From contig CP099429.1 of assembly GCA_024114885.1 (NCBI GenBank), forward strand, positions 806,001 through 870,000: a stretch of 64,000 nucleotides of DNA. The letters are read 5' to 3'. Positions 32,894 to 43,573 of the stretch are shown piece by piece. Position 1 is the stretch's first letter. Each line of letters opens with the position of its first letter. The DNA comes from Septoria linicola (Eukaryota > Ascomycota > Dothideomycetes > Mycosphaerellales > Mycosphaerellaceae). Position numbers and translations under genes: made by a program. Below the pieces are notes generated by a model. It saw only the letters and a program-made list of their open reading frames with translations, had not been told where the DNA came from and did not search any database.

Positions 32894-33177
32894 GAGGTGA
32901 AGTCTGATGAGTGGTGGGGATCAGAAGTAGCTTGGCACGACACAGTGGGCCATGCATTTATATGTTGAATTGAGATTTCTTCTTCTCAACATTACACTGC
33001 AGGCCGCAGAGCGGTCGAACCATCTGACAGCCACACACGTCACTTCAAGTCTGGAGAGGATGAGAGATCAACATATAACATAGACTTCTACCTAAGTCGC
33101 CTGCACATCGCTCTGGGGAGCCACATTTCCTCACCCCATCAATAGCCACATAGTCATCCCTGAAGCGAACAAGCATC

Positions 33178-34009
33178 ATGGAACAATCCAAACAGATCAC
33201 CGAAGTCTCACCACTCCTGACTCTCAGCAAAGAACTCCGGCTCATGATATACTCATTCCTCCTCCCAGTCTCGCGACCTTTCCTCATCGGCAGACTCGAA
33301 GACCCGACTTTATCGGGATACGACTTCGATGAGCGCAGCCCACGAGACTACCATGCCAATTCCGAGCCCCCTCTCCATCGAAACAACGAAAAACACCGTC
33401 CTATCCAAACCACCAATAACCCGAATCTCTCAACTGATACGTCAAGAATCCCTCCCGCTATTCTACAGCCAAAACCACTTCTTAGTCATCCACAACGAAT
33501 TCCAACCATGGCCAGAACACTTATTGCCTGGTAGATCACCGGGCCCAGAAAGGTGGTCTGAACTAGAGCATGCCGATCCAAGGTGAGGTTTCCATCCCTG
33601 GCTAGAGCAAATGCCCCGCAATATGTTCAATCACATGTGATGCATTTCGTTGTGTGGATATATCGACTGGCCGGATAGAATTATGATTTATGTTGATTTG
33701 AAAGCGAGGAGGATTACTGGTTGCAGGCATTATAATACGTATGGTCGGGAGTTGGTGATGCCGCCGGAGGGAGGATATTTGCAGGGGGGTGGGGAGGTAG
33801 TGCTCTTACCATCGCAAGAGGAATGGCTGGGCCAGAAGCGAGCAGCTCTGGATGGTGCGAGAGATCAGGATGGGTTTGGGGCGTTGAAAGCTTTGCTGGA
33901 GGCGTGTGATGCGATCTTTCGAATCGTGGACGACCCGATTGGGAGACCGAGAGGGACAGGACATCGGCAGAGGGGGCAGATCTCGCAAGGGTGGGAGTTT
34001 GATTGGTAA
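33178..34009 (+). pseudogene. 2EXR/F-box-like gene, disrupted
   Basis: ATG 33178 opens with LLTLSKELRLMIYSFLLP, the LPxELRxxIYxxLL pattern of fungal 2EXR-type and F-box-like proteins. The frame then degenerates. Real-looking sequence resumes one base over as ITRISQLIRQESLPLFYSQN and FLVIHNEFQPW, stops at TGA 33584, and resumes again in that second frame as DWPDRIMIYVDLKARRITGC to stop 34009. No GT donor lies where the first shift must occur. An intron from GTGAGG (33582) to a GGATAG acceptor near 33676 could explain the second gap but would delete part of a conserved-looking region. I therefore favour a decaying gene; a mis-assembled but living one is possible. Confidence 0.6.
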
Positions 34010-34089
34010 GGTAATATTCTACCTAATCAATGAAACCCGTATAAAGACCTCGGCTAGAAAGAGGGAGCGTCGCCAATGCGCTCAATGGA

Positions 34090-34943
34090 TCAGCCGCGCT
34101 CCAGTTCCAACCTCAAATTCGTGGACTTCGGGAAAGTACCATGTGCAGACCACAACACAATGCAATAGGAGGCCGTACGCTGTTGGACGTCGCGTTCCCG
34201 GCCATCCAGACAGGTTCGCTGAGCCTCAAGCCCCCAAGCCCCGAACTCAACACGCTCCCAGAGCCAGGCGCCGTTAATGTGAATCACGGTGGACTTACTG
34301 TTGCAGCACTTTTGCGTGTCATCATCCTTAGTGCCATCACATCGCTCCAGCATCGTCTTTCCACATTCGCAACGCATGTTGGCCAGTAGAAATTGGAAGG
34401 TCACGCCATTGCTGTTCCGCACATTCGCGTAGAAGGGCCCCCAATGGTCCATACCGATAGGGCTTGCGATAGCTGGGCTACACATCAGCATGCGTCGCCA
34501 GGAGGCCTCTGGATGTTGCCATGCCCTGGGCAGCATGCGAGTCTTAGTATGCTTGGGAAAGTGTTGATCAGCAAAAGCGTTGAACATAGCCAGGACTGGG
34601 GTCGCGCTGACTGCGACTGGCTCTCCTGGGGAGGTCTTGCGATCATGCCACATGTAGAGCCAATTTTGGGCTTGCTCTGCGGTTGCAGGTAGCTTGTAAG
34701 TCTCACGTAGATAATGTCTTCTCGAGTATATGTCTTGAATCATATCGTTAGTACGCAATATGGAGCTCCTCTCGTCTTCACCGGCCGAAAGAACAGCTTC
34801 TCCTGCAGCGATGCCGAAGACGTGATCGCGTCGCGCCAACTCGAATTGACTCTTTGCAAGAGTAGCAAGTCCCTCATCGGCAAATACTCCAAGATCATCT
34901 CATGCAACTCAGCAATATCGAATGTTCTCGCTGCAGCCGACAT
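34090..34943 (-). CDS. F-box-like protein, EASWRRM family paralogue
   Basis: Proposed exons 34943-34782 and 34701-34090 give 257 aa. The F-box lies at the very N-terminus (FDIAELHEMILEYLPMRDLL and RVNSSWRDAITSS, then LQEKLFFRP). Exon 2 has AEQAQNWLYMWHD, FADQHFPKHTKTRMLPRAW and HPEASWRRMLM, matching the gene at 28882-29781. An intron is required because the two parts lie in different frames. Its donor is GTGAAG and a perfect TACTAAC branch site lies inside. The acceptor at 34702 (CGTGAG) is the one that preserves frame, although nearer AG dinucleotides exist, so this boundary is uncertain; a one-base shift instead of an intron is the alternative. The start is ATG 34943; the frame upstream has only a TTG. 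Confidence 0.72.
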
Positions 34944-35528
34944 GGTCGCGTGGTTTCGTGTGGCTGCGCGAGGTGTTGGATGTGATTTCAATAATGTGTT
35001 TGGCAGAGAGTCCAATCGACGTCGCAGCAGAGGAGCTAATTGAATTTAAAAGTCTTTTCATTCCCGGGTAGCTGTGGTTTTGGAGTATGGCTTCTGAGTT
35101 GCCTCTGCTAGACGTTCTTGGAAAGTGTTGCTCGGTGAAGTGGTGCAGGGAAAGCTGCCGACTCGAAATATTGCGACCAGTCCGCACTGCCGTGGCGAGA
35201 GACAATACTTGATGTTTGATGCGGATGTCGTGGAGATGCCCGCAGCAGTTGGAAGGGCAAGTGCAGGTGACGTGTCCGGTCACTTCCTGCCTCACATTAG
35301 TCGGCACCAAAAGTGAGGCTTCCGGAAGGCGAAGCGGGTTGAACAAAAAGCCTAGGAAGGCGCGGTTGAGGCGCCCGTGAAGAATCCTTCTCGAGACATG
35401 TTACATATCGAATCAGCACTACCAAAGGTGCCCGTGGCTTCACTTACAAGCGCCAACAACTCCTTACGCCTCGCCATGCACAAATCCGAAGCACTCAATC
35501 ACAAATCCAGTCGTTCCTCGCTAGCACT
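34944..35528. other. Intergenic, possible F-box gene fragment
   Basis: 585 bp between the F-box gene start and the POM152 stop, both minus strand. On the minus strand around 35100-35140 a short frame contains HHFTEQHFPRTSSR, which resembles FADQHFPKHTKTR of the adjacent F-box protein, so a small duplicated remnant may lie here. The match is too short to be sure. Confidence 0.3.
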
Positions 35529-38500
35529 CTAGTAGTATCCCAACATCTTTTTCTTCTCTTGCTCGACCTTCACGCCAGGCTTCGCATACGCGCAATGCGC
35601 ATCTTTGATGCTTACAACCTCGTATGTGCCTTCTTCACTTGCCCAGACACTCATTGAGTGTTCATCAGAGACCTCACTCCTCATGTCCAACACTGTGCCC
35701 TTCTTCTTTCCGCCCTTGTCCGTGTTCGAACTTCGTGTGTATGTGAACTCGAATGGCGGTGTCCCGCCAAAGTCGAAGAAGATCTGTGCCTGTCCGCCCT
35801 CATGAATATCGACATAGCTGTCTTTACCCTTGCTGACACGAACACTTGGCATGCCATGGACGTGCTTCGTGATCGATACGGCAGACTTGCATGATGACGC
35901 ACTGTCTTGGATTCCGGTGATCTGGAAGGTGCCAGGCTTCTCGGCCAGACGCTTGAAGGTGTTGCCGGAGCTCACTGAAGCTTTCCGTGCGTGGCCTTCG
36001 AATGTGTAGAAGACCTGGAAAGGTGCCGTGCCCGACAGGCCAAAGTTCAGTCGGTCGCCTACACAATAGTCTGTCCTTTCTTCCAAGCTGAATATCGTGG
36101 GAGCATCGTGCACGCTGATCTGGACTCGAGGAGTCGTACTGTCAAGAGTGCGAGAGCAGCCTCGTGCATCGGAAACGCGACGAAGGGAGATGCCACTCTT
36201 GCCGAGGTGAAGACGTGAGTGAGGAATGCGGATTGAGTGTTTCGTGGATTCGATGTTGGGGTAGTGGATCATCTCTGGCTTGATACTGCCGTGATGTTTA
36301 ATCTCAATCTCGAGATCGAAGGGAGGCACTCCGTGCAAGGTGACCGGAATGACCTCCTCTCCATCCTGCTCGACCGAACAGAAACTGTAAGTCTTGCCAG
36401 GGTTGGTAAAGGCCGCTGAGGGACGGGCATTGACTTTCTGCTGGATCTTGATTGGTGTGAAGTGGTTGGGTGAGTGCTCGTAGTTGCCGTCTTTGAGTTT
36501 GGTGAATTGATACTCGTAGGCGCCAGCAACGGATGTCTCCATGCGGAGGCTTGCAACGTTGAGTGCAGCGCGGATGTCCTTGTTGCGAGGCGCGATAGCA
36601 CCAACCTCGGGCTTGACTGTCTGAACGTAGGAGAGCTCGTATGGGGGCGAGCCTTTGAACAATACTTCTACTGCATCCTCATCGCCCTCGCACACCTCAG
36701 CGCGCACAAGGGTATTAGCCTTCTGGCTTTCGATGTCAGCGGTGGAGATGCGGTACTGCGGCCGTGCGATCCAATTGATCTGGAAGTCTTTCGCGCTGCT
36801 GTCCACAAGACCAGGGCAGACATTGTCGGATACGTCAACGAGTTCATACATTCCATCTCTGTTGACATCGATCTTGTCGTTTGGCCCTTTCGGTCGCATA
36901 GTGTGTTCGGTGCCGCTACTATCCAGGTACTTCACGGTCCACGGTCCTTCGCCAACGAGACGCAGCGGCAGGGACACCTTCTTGCCTTCTAGCGTGTCGA
37001 CCGTCCGTCGACCTTCGATCAGGCCAAAGCTGACTTTGGGTTTCTGATGTCGCACCGAGACCTTGGCTTCGTCTTTCAAGAACTCTGTACATCCATTGTT
37101 GTCCATGATGCTGACAAGTGCCATGGAGTAGTCTCCGCCATCGCGCAACACTGGCGTGTCGAGCTGTACAAAGTTCGTGGTGATGTTCTCCATGCTCATC
37201 TTGTGTCGCTTGCCGTTGTGTATCAGCTCGTAGTCTAGCTTGAAAGGTGCCTCGCCGTTCAACTGCGCCTCGAATGTGGCTGTCTGGTCAATACAGGTCA
37301 CCTTCTTGCCTTCGGTCGTGAAGCGCGCCGAGGCTGATGGCTTCACTTGCTGCTTCAGCACCAGGTCGCGCTGAAGATTCTTGTTCCTGTAGACATCGTC
37401 GCTGATCTTGGTGAAGGTATACGTGTACGAGCCCGCCGTCACCGGTGTAAGCTCAATCTGCCCACGTAGACCATTAATCCTCTCCTTTCCAACGTGGTGC
37501 ATTCTATCCCCATCGCGAGACACAGTGTATTCGATTTCGAAAGGCGGTGTGCCAATCAAGTCAAGGTCTACGCGCAAGCCAATCGAGCTCCCAGCACATT
37601 TGTCAAAGATCTGCTTAGACTCGATCTGGAGCTGTGGCTCGGGTGGATTTTGAAGCAAACAAGATGCCGGCTCAAGCACGTCGCCACCGCAGAAGTCAGT
37701 GGACACACCCGTCAAAGTGTACAAGCCAGGCTCAGAGATATGGGGAGCCTCTCTAGCACTTTTGACTGTATCCTTCTTCGCTTGCGGGGCCGCGCCATGT
37801 CCACTGCTCGAGCTCATGTCGGCTTGAGGGCTAAACATGTACTCGAGGTGATATGGTGTATCTGGTATTGCACCTCGGCCGGTCGAGCTATATTGGACTG
37901 GTAGCTGCGCTGCATGTCCTTTTGGTATCTTCAAGGGCTGCTGAGGCGTGCACTCTTTCAGGTTGACTACCGGACGCTCGTGCACCAATATGGTCTGATG
38001 AAGATGGTTGGAGCCTTTAGGGTGCTTCGCCTCTTCGGCTTGCTGCCTTTTGGCAGTGTAGACTTGACGATTACCAAAGCCATCCACAATCTCCTCGATA
38101 GTGTAGGACCACGTGCCGGCAGTGACCAGACCTTCACTGAGCGGCACTTTGACACTGTGTGCTTTGGCCCATGTAGTTTCGACTCTGTTCGGGACCACCA
38201 GTGAATCCACGTTCTGCTTAAGAAGTGGCGACACCAGATCTTCGGGCTGGATGTTCTCAAAGGTGGAAGTCTGAGGTGCCTTGTTGACCATTTTGCGGTA
38301 CTTGACTTGCATTGGTGGCGTCCCAACCACTTCCAATTCCACGTTCGACAGCTCGCCCCTGCATTTATCACGTTGTGCCGGAAGGAACTCTGCTTTGGGA
38401 CAGGGTACCACAACGGTGTGGGCTAGCTTTTTCCTGCTGACCTCCAAATTCGATGCATCGACCACCTTCGCCAGAACGTAGAGTCCGGGCCTCTTGACCG

Positions 38501-39365
38501 GATAGTATAGCGTCTTTGGCTCATTCGGGTTATCGCTGTAGCTGATCAACCTGCTTGCTTCTTTGTGCATACTCTTGATCTGCCCCTTGTTGATGTGTAT
38601 GGTGTGGTTGACTTGCGTTTTCAGGTCCACGTGCATGATGTCGATACTGATTGGCTCTGTTGCGTTGATCATGATAGGCAATTTGACCTCTTTTCGGTCA
38701 TCTCCATCAATGCAAAAGGGCACCCGTTCTGGATTGAGGATTGCACTGCCTTCGGGCAAGATGTGAATGACCTGTCGTCCCAGGATCAAGCTGTCATTGA
38801 AGAGCACCCTATCCGGGTTGACGCCGTGCTCGTTGATAGCGGTCTCGTACGCTCCCCATACTCCCCTCCATACCACTCCCAATCCTGCCATGATGGGAAT
38901 TGGTATCCTGAACATGAGCATACCATCTGCGAGCGCGTGTGCCAGAAAGATCAACGTCATAGTCGCTGAGCTCCATTCCAGCCACGGTATTCGCATACCG
39001 GGCAGGCCAAACAGAAAGACACCATCTATGGCCACCCACTTCATGAACAGCCATAGACTCTGCTCCTCGGCATCGATCAGAGCACCCCAGTCCCATAATC
39101 GCCACGTCCATAGCGCCACCCAGAATGCTACAGCATATAGTCGCTGAGAGGGAGCATCAACAATGTTCTCTGGAATCAGTGGTTGTGCAGAAGGCGTTGG
39201 CGATGTTTTGAGCGTCGGTATTTGGGGCAGCGGTTTCTGTTGGCTGCTGGGTTGTGATGTGCGGAACGGATTCGCTCGCTGCTGAGGATTTCGCCCTTCT
39301 GCGCCTGCTCGTCGCGGTGTCTGTGGGAAGGCGCTGCGAAGGCGCGGTGTGGGTGGAGGCTCCAT
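35529..39365 (-). CDS. pom152: Nuclear pore membrane protein POM152
   Basis: Intronless, 1278 aa, the usual fungal size. POM152 is the integral membrane nucleoporin that forms the luminal ring around the nuclear pore. The N-terminal 70 residues are Pro/Arg/Gln-rich and cytoplasmic. Three hydrophobic segments follow at about 76-94, 104-122 and 134-152. The long luminal part is a string of Ig-like domains, each with a recurring PPFEL/EYxxxxDG or GxPPFxxxY pattern (for example GTPPFEIEYTVSRDG, GSPPYELSYVQTV and GTAPFQVFYTFEGH). FCGGDVLEPASCLL and the C-terminal VVSIKDAHCAYAKPGVKV are typical. The frame is open throughout, showing the local sequence quality is good. Confidence 0.95.
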   Translation of the reverse strand: MEPPPTPRLRSAFPQTPRRAGAEGRNPQQRANPFRTSQPSSQQKPLPQIPTLKTSPTPSAQPLIPENIVDAPSQRLYAVAFWVALWTWRLWDWGALIDAEEQSLWLFMKWVAIDGVFLFGLPGMRIPWLEWSSATMTLIFLAHALADGMLMFRIPIPIMAGLGVVWRGVWGAYETAINEHGVNPDRVLFNDSLILGRQVIHILPEGSAILNPERVPFCIDGDDRKEVKLPIMINATEPISIDIMHVDLKTQVNHTIHINKGQIKSMHKEASRLISYSDNPNEPKTLYYPVKRPGLYVLAKVVDASNLEVSRKKLAHTVVVPCPKAEFLPAQRDKCRGELSNVELEVVGTPPMQVKYRKMVNKAPQTSTFENIQPEDLVSPLLKQNVDSLVVPNRVETTWAKAHSVKVPLSEGLVTAGTWSYTIEEIVDGFGNRQVYTAKRQQAEEAKHPKGSNHLHQTILVHERPVVNLKECTPQQPLKIPKGHAAQLPVQYSSTGRGAIPDTPYHLEYMFSPQADMSSSSGHGAAPQAKKDTVKSAREAPHISEPGLYTLTGVSTDFCGGDVLEPASCLLQNPPEPQLQIESKQIFDKCAGSSIGLRVDLDLIGTPPFEIEYTVSRDGDRMHHVGKERINGLRGQIELTPVTAGSYTYTFTKISDDVYRNKNLQRDLVLKQQVKPSASARFTTEGKKVTCIDQTATFEAQLNGEAPFKLDYELIHNGKRHKMSMENITTNFVQLDTPVLRDGGDYSMALVSIMDNNGCTEFLKDEAKVSVRHQKPKVSFGLIEGRRTVDTLEGKKVSLPLRLVGEGPWTVKYLDSSGTEHTMRPKGPNDKIDVNRDGMYELVDVSDNVCPGLVDSSAKDFQINWIARPQYRISTADIESQKANTLVRAEVCEGDEDAVEVLFKGSPPYELSYVQTVKPEVGAIAPRNKDIRAALNVASLRMETSVAGAYEYQFTKLKDGNYEHSPNHFTPIKIQQKVNARPSAAFTNPGKTYSFCSVEQDGEEVIPVTLHGVPPFDLEIEIKHHGSIKPEMIHYPNIESTKHSIRIPHSRLHLGKSGISLRRVSDARGCSRTLDSTTPRVQISVHDAPTIFSLEERTDYCVGDRLNFGLSGTAPFQVFYTFEGHARKASVSSGNTFKRLAEKPGTFQITGIQDSASSCKSAVSITKHVHGMPSVRVSKGKDSYVDIHEGGQAQIFFDFGGTPPFEFTYTRSSNTDKGGKKKGTVLDMRSEVSDEHSMSVWASEEGTYEVVSIKDAHCAYAKPGVKVEQEKKKMLGYY

Positions 39366-39940
39366 TTCGCGTCTCCGCCTCTGCTGTCCTGCTCTAAGTT
39401 ACTGCTGCTACTGCTATCGTTGGCAGTTCATCGGAGCTGCAGTCATTCGCTGTCGACAAGCTCAAACTCGAATCGGATCGCTCGTTTCGTTTGACTCGTA
39501 AGATCGTGATTGCAGTGGTGCTGTGGTCTAGCTATCGTCCAGTAGTGCCGTCAATCATCCATCCTACACCCAAATAAACATGAACTTCGCGTCTCCATCT
39601 CAAACTTCGCGTCAGCAAAACTTCAGGCAACAATCAGGCGTCAATTTCTTTGACAGCTCGAGCTCCAGACAGATGCCCGCCACGTTCTTTTCACGTCTGC
39701 TGTCTCGTAACTTAGTCTCACTTGGCCGATGAGGACGCCGAACGCAATGGCACTCGCTCATCGCCCAGCACGCGTCACCGTACGTAGCAAACGTGGCAGA
39801 ATCGCCGTTTGCTCTATTCGCGTACTTCCGCCTTAATTGCACGCGTGCTGTCTGCCTAGTTAACTAGTCGCACAATCACTCCAACTGTCAAGCACGACCA
39901 AAAATTCCATCAGTTCAGAACCACAATTTACAAACACAAA
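39366..39940. promoter_or_regulatory. Shared POM152/UCH divergent promoter region
   Basis: 575 bp between two start codons. The last 45 bases before the UCH start are A/C-rich (CAAACACAAAATG), a typical fungal leader. No particular factor site is claimed. Confidence 0.5.
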
Positions 39941-41641
39941 ATGCCGCCGAAACGAGGTCAGAAGCGCAAGTCGAATACTGCCGTCAATGGCAACAGCTCC
40001 AATGGTAATACTGCTGTTCTTGCACCGCCTGACCGCGAGACTTGGCAAGGTTGGGTGGAGATGGAGAGTGAGCCAGTATGTTCATGAAGTCACTTCACTC
40101 GCCCTACAGCAAACTGATCGGGTGCAGGCATTCTTCAATGTCATGCTGAAAGAAATGGGCGTTCGAGGCGTCAAAGTGCAAGAAGTGTTGTCGATCGATG
40201 AAGACATGTTGGCCATGCTGCCGTACGAGCTTTCCGTCGAACGCGACTTCAAGTGACTGACTTGCATAGGCAGCCTGTACATGCACTCATTTTCCTCTTC
40301 CGGTATAGAACTCAAGACGAACAAGATCAATATACCGGAACGCAGCAAGACCACATCTGGTTTGCAAATCAAGTTCCCGATTTTGCATGTGCGACGATCG
40401 CGACGCTCAACATTGTCAATAACATACCTGGGCTGCAGATGGGTAAGGAGCTTAGAGACTTTCGAGACTTCACCAACGACATGGATCCGGTCACTCGAGG
40501 CGAGATGATAGATGACTTCGCTTTCGTGAGACGAATTCACAACTCTTTCGCTCGTGAGAACGATCTGCTTACAGCCGACCTACATGCTCAGGAAAAGATC
40601 GGCAAAGCGAAGAAGAAGGCTGCTACTGCGAAGGCTCAGGCCACTAAAGCAGCAAAGAAGGCTGAGAGGGAAGCGAAGGAGGAAGCGCTCAACGGGCCCA
40701 GCAGAGCGAGCCAACGGAGTTCCGTCAGGAGAGGCTCCAAGACTCCTTCCACAACAGCATCGACTCCAGTATCGAAGGCAGTTCATTCGGCAGACGCTAG
40801 TCCCCAGCCTGAGCAGGATGGCGACTTCAAGCTCAGTGGCAAAGGAAAGCCGCGTGCAAGGCTGAACCTCAAGGGACCGCGCAAGCCAGAAGCATCTGAA
40901 GAAGATGGAGCCCAACCTCGCCGCTCAGGCCGAGCACGAAAGGTTCCGAACCGTGATGTCTATGTTTCGGAGGCAGAGGAGTCACCACAAGAAGGCTTTC
41001 ACTTCGTCGCGTACATGCCTATAGATGACCATGTGTGGAAGATGGACGGCCTGGACTATCATCCTCATGACATGGGTACTTTCGGTCTGGGCGGCAATGG
41101 CGCAGACGGCGGTACTGGCAACTGGATGCACGTAGTGGCGCCAGCCCTGCAGAATCGGATGAGTGCAGCAGAGCTAGAAGGCGAGATCAGCTTCACATTG
41201 CTCGCTGTGGTCCACGACCCTATCGTCGATGATCGGAAAAGTCTTTTCGAGAACATCAAGGCGCTGCAAGCGATAGACAAGCGACTCGACGCGCTCTACG
41301 ATGACTGGCGATCACTTGACGGAGCAGAGACTAGCAAAGAAACGCTGCTCGGACCTTCCGACCCCTACGACATCTTCAACATCGACCTTGACGAAACGGA
41401 GTTGCCAGCAAGCGTGCAGGCCAAGACATCATCAGAGGAGGACTTCATGACTCTGATAGAGTATCGAAAGCCATTCCTGACCAAGCAGGCGCAGATCAGA
41501 TCGAGCATCAGGAGTGCGAAGATGATGGATGATGACGACGAAGAGAAGGCACGGCATCGTAGACACGACTACGGCACGTTTGTAAGAAAGTGGATGACCG
41601 CGCTGGCAGAGCAGGAAATACTTGGTGATTTGCTGAAATGA
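39941..41641 (+). CDS. uch2: UCH37/BAP1-like ubiquitin C-terminal hydrolase
   Basis: Exons 39941-40075, 40128-40222 and 40270-41641 (introns 52 and 47 bp) give 533 aa. Peptidase family C12 cysteine protease. The chain reads GWVEMESEPAFFNVMLKEMG, VKVQEVLSIDEDMLAMLP, then HIWFANQVPDFACATIATLN, placing the oxyanion-hole Gln at 111 and the catalytic Cys at 117. The catalytic His (321, in GFHFVAYMPIDDH) and Asp (336, in KMDGLD) follow. Between the two halves (about 187-318) lies a long Lys/Ala/Ser-rich, basic insert with an RRSGRARK stretch that could direct nuclear entry. The C-terminal helical extension (YRKPFLTKQAQIRSSIR, a KHRRHDYG-like motif) corresponds to the UCH37-like domain that in other species binds the proteasome subunit Rpn13 or INO80. 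All catalytic residues are present. Confidence 0.92.
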
Positions 41642-41799
41642 TCGCCTGGCGCAGCGGGCCACTGCAGCAGCAACTGATAGAGATAGAGTACCGCAGATAC
41701 CTTCGCTATATCGCCGCATGAATCACGAATGGGATTATGAACAGCTTCCGACCTGTCGATAAAAGTAGGATCCTACAAATTCTCATAGCATTTACTTGA

Positions 41800-43573
41800 T
41801 CACGCCTTCTTCTCCTTTCCCTCCTGCTTCGCCAACCACTCCTCCCCAATCCCTCGATAATCCGCCACAGTATACGGCTCAAACGCCTCTCTCCACCACC
41901 TGCAAATCACCAGTCAGCAAAACTCCACAACCTCCCTTCCACTCAAGCAAATTAGCCGTCTTACCTCGTAAAGAACCACCCACTCCTCTTCCTCGCTCCC
42001 TCCAACCCCAAATCCTTCAACAACACATCATTCCACGGCACAGCATCCCACACAAAATCCACAAACCTCTTTCCAAACCCATACGTATACCGCCTTTCAC
42101 TCCATCACTGCAGTAGAGCGGCTTCATAGCAGACTTTCTCCTCGCCCATATCTCGCTGGGGATCGATGGTTGGGTTTTCGTTGAAGAAGGCGTAGATGCA
42201 GAGACCTGTGAGGGAGGATTTGATAGTGTGGGCCGCGTGCGGAGCATGGGGAAGCGAGAGAAGATATCCTTGTCGGCTCGGGCGTCGAGGTCTGCCCAGA
42301 AGGACTTTTGGCCTTCGGTGTATTCGCTGCTTGCTACGCCGAGAGATGCGTGTAGAGATGCTGGCTTGAATTTTACAGTGGGCTCCCACTTCCAACCAGA
42401 ACTGGCGATGAATGCATCTGTATGCAGACTCGTTCCATTCTTCAGGCACACCGCATGATACTGAAGATGGTCAATATCCTCCCTCAAAACTTTCACTTGC
42501 CCATTGCGCACAAAGTCCAGAATATTCGTAGGATAGTTTATCGAGCCAAAACTGGTCGCTGTATCGAACCACGAACAATCCGGTATCAGGCCTATAAGAC
42601 GAGGGTGATTGAGAAAGCCAGCTTGCGTCAACACATCCTTCGTCACTCCGTCCCAGAACTTCGAGACGAACATACGCCCAACAGGGGTACTATGCAACAG
42701 CCACCGTCACCAGCCACTCCCACCTCCTACTCCGCCAAAGGTACATGGACTCAGCCAGGAAATGAATCTCGTCGTTACGAGGCGTTCAGCCCAAATCTTG
42801 CCAATGAAGGGAAGATTTGTCATGTTATTGATGATGAATGTCGGACCGTGACCGGATTTGCTGATGATCCAGGAGATTTTTTTGCCTGCAGCGGCGAATT
42901 TGTAAACGCTATCGAAGGCGTATTTGGAGCCGCCGTAGACTGTTACGTGCTTGATGGAGGGATTGGAAATGACTTCTGAGGCTTCTTTGCTTCCCAGCTG
43001 ACCAGCGTGTGGAGGATAGGTGCGTCAAAGCAGTCTTGGCCAGCGATGCTGACGGATAGTGGTTTGTTGTGTAGACCGGTCCCGATGATGAGTTTGTCTG
43101 TAGTTATGGTTGATTGTCCTCGAGGAGATGAGATTAGCAGTTTCCAGCCACTGTTCAGCTCGTCGCTGAGTTTCTCTGCTTCTAGCACTGTATTCTCGTA
43201 CCGCATCTTGTGCAGTAGACCAAACTTCTGAGCGAAGTCATGGAAATACTGGTGGAGAGCTTCGACAGGAAGATGCTGGAGATGTGGCACGCCACGGTCA
43301 TCAAAAAAGGGATAGTCGGGGAACTCAAGAGTGCCGCGATAGTTGTTGGACTGCAAACCTGGATAGATGTTGTCTTGAGTCCAGACGCCTCCGACAGTTT
43401 TCTTGTCGTCCAATATCACCAGCTTGGTCGATGGAGCGCATTGGAGGTATGCTTTGGCGGCGATCAAGGCCGCCATACCTGCAAATATGTGAGTGGCTCA
43501 GTCTCTCTAGTGTTGAAGGACAGTACATACCGGCACCTACGACCACTACTTTGAGATGCTCAGTGCTTTCCAT
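41800..43573 (-). pseudogene. FAD-dependent monooxygenase (FMO-like), disrupted
   Basis: ATG 43573 begins LKVVVVGAG, and across a 52-bp intron (43479-43530) reads GMAALIAAKAYL: an N-terminal Rossmann GxGxxx dinucleotide site. Then come GGVWTQDNIYPGLQSNNYRG, LIIGTGLHNKP and, in a second frame, HVTVYGGSKYAFDSVYKFA (NADPH site). The end, after an intron near 41903-41966, is WWREAFEPYTVADYRG to stop 41800. Lesions: a one-base loss near 42985 (LVSWEA must switch frame to reach SEVISNPSIKH); an in-frame TGA near 42700 after GGGSGW; another one-base loss near 42230-42240 before LTGLCIYAFFNENP; and an in-frame TGA near 42107 before RYTYGFGKRFVDFVWD. None is repaired by a plausible intron. Substrate unknown. 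Confidence 0.82.

Noticed and set aside
34909..35346. 145-codon minus-strand frame upstream of the F-box gene
   Set aside because: It overlaps the F-box start in another frame. Only a short stretch resembles the neighbouring F-box protein, so it is noted as a possible fragment and not called a gene.
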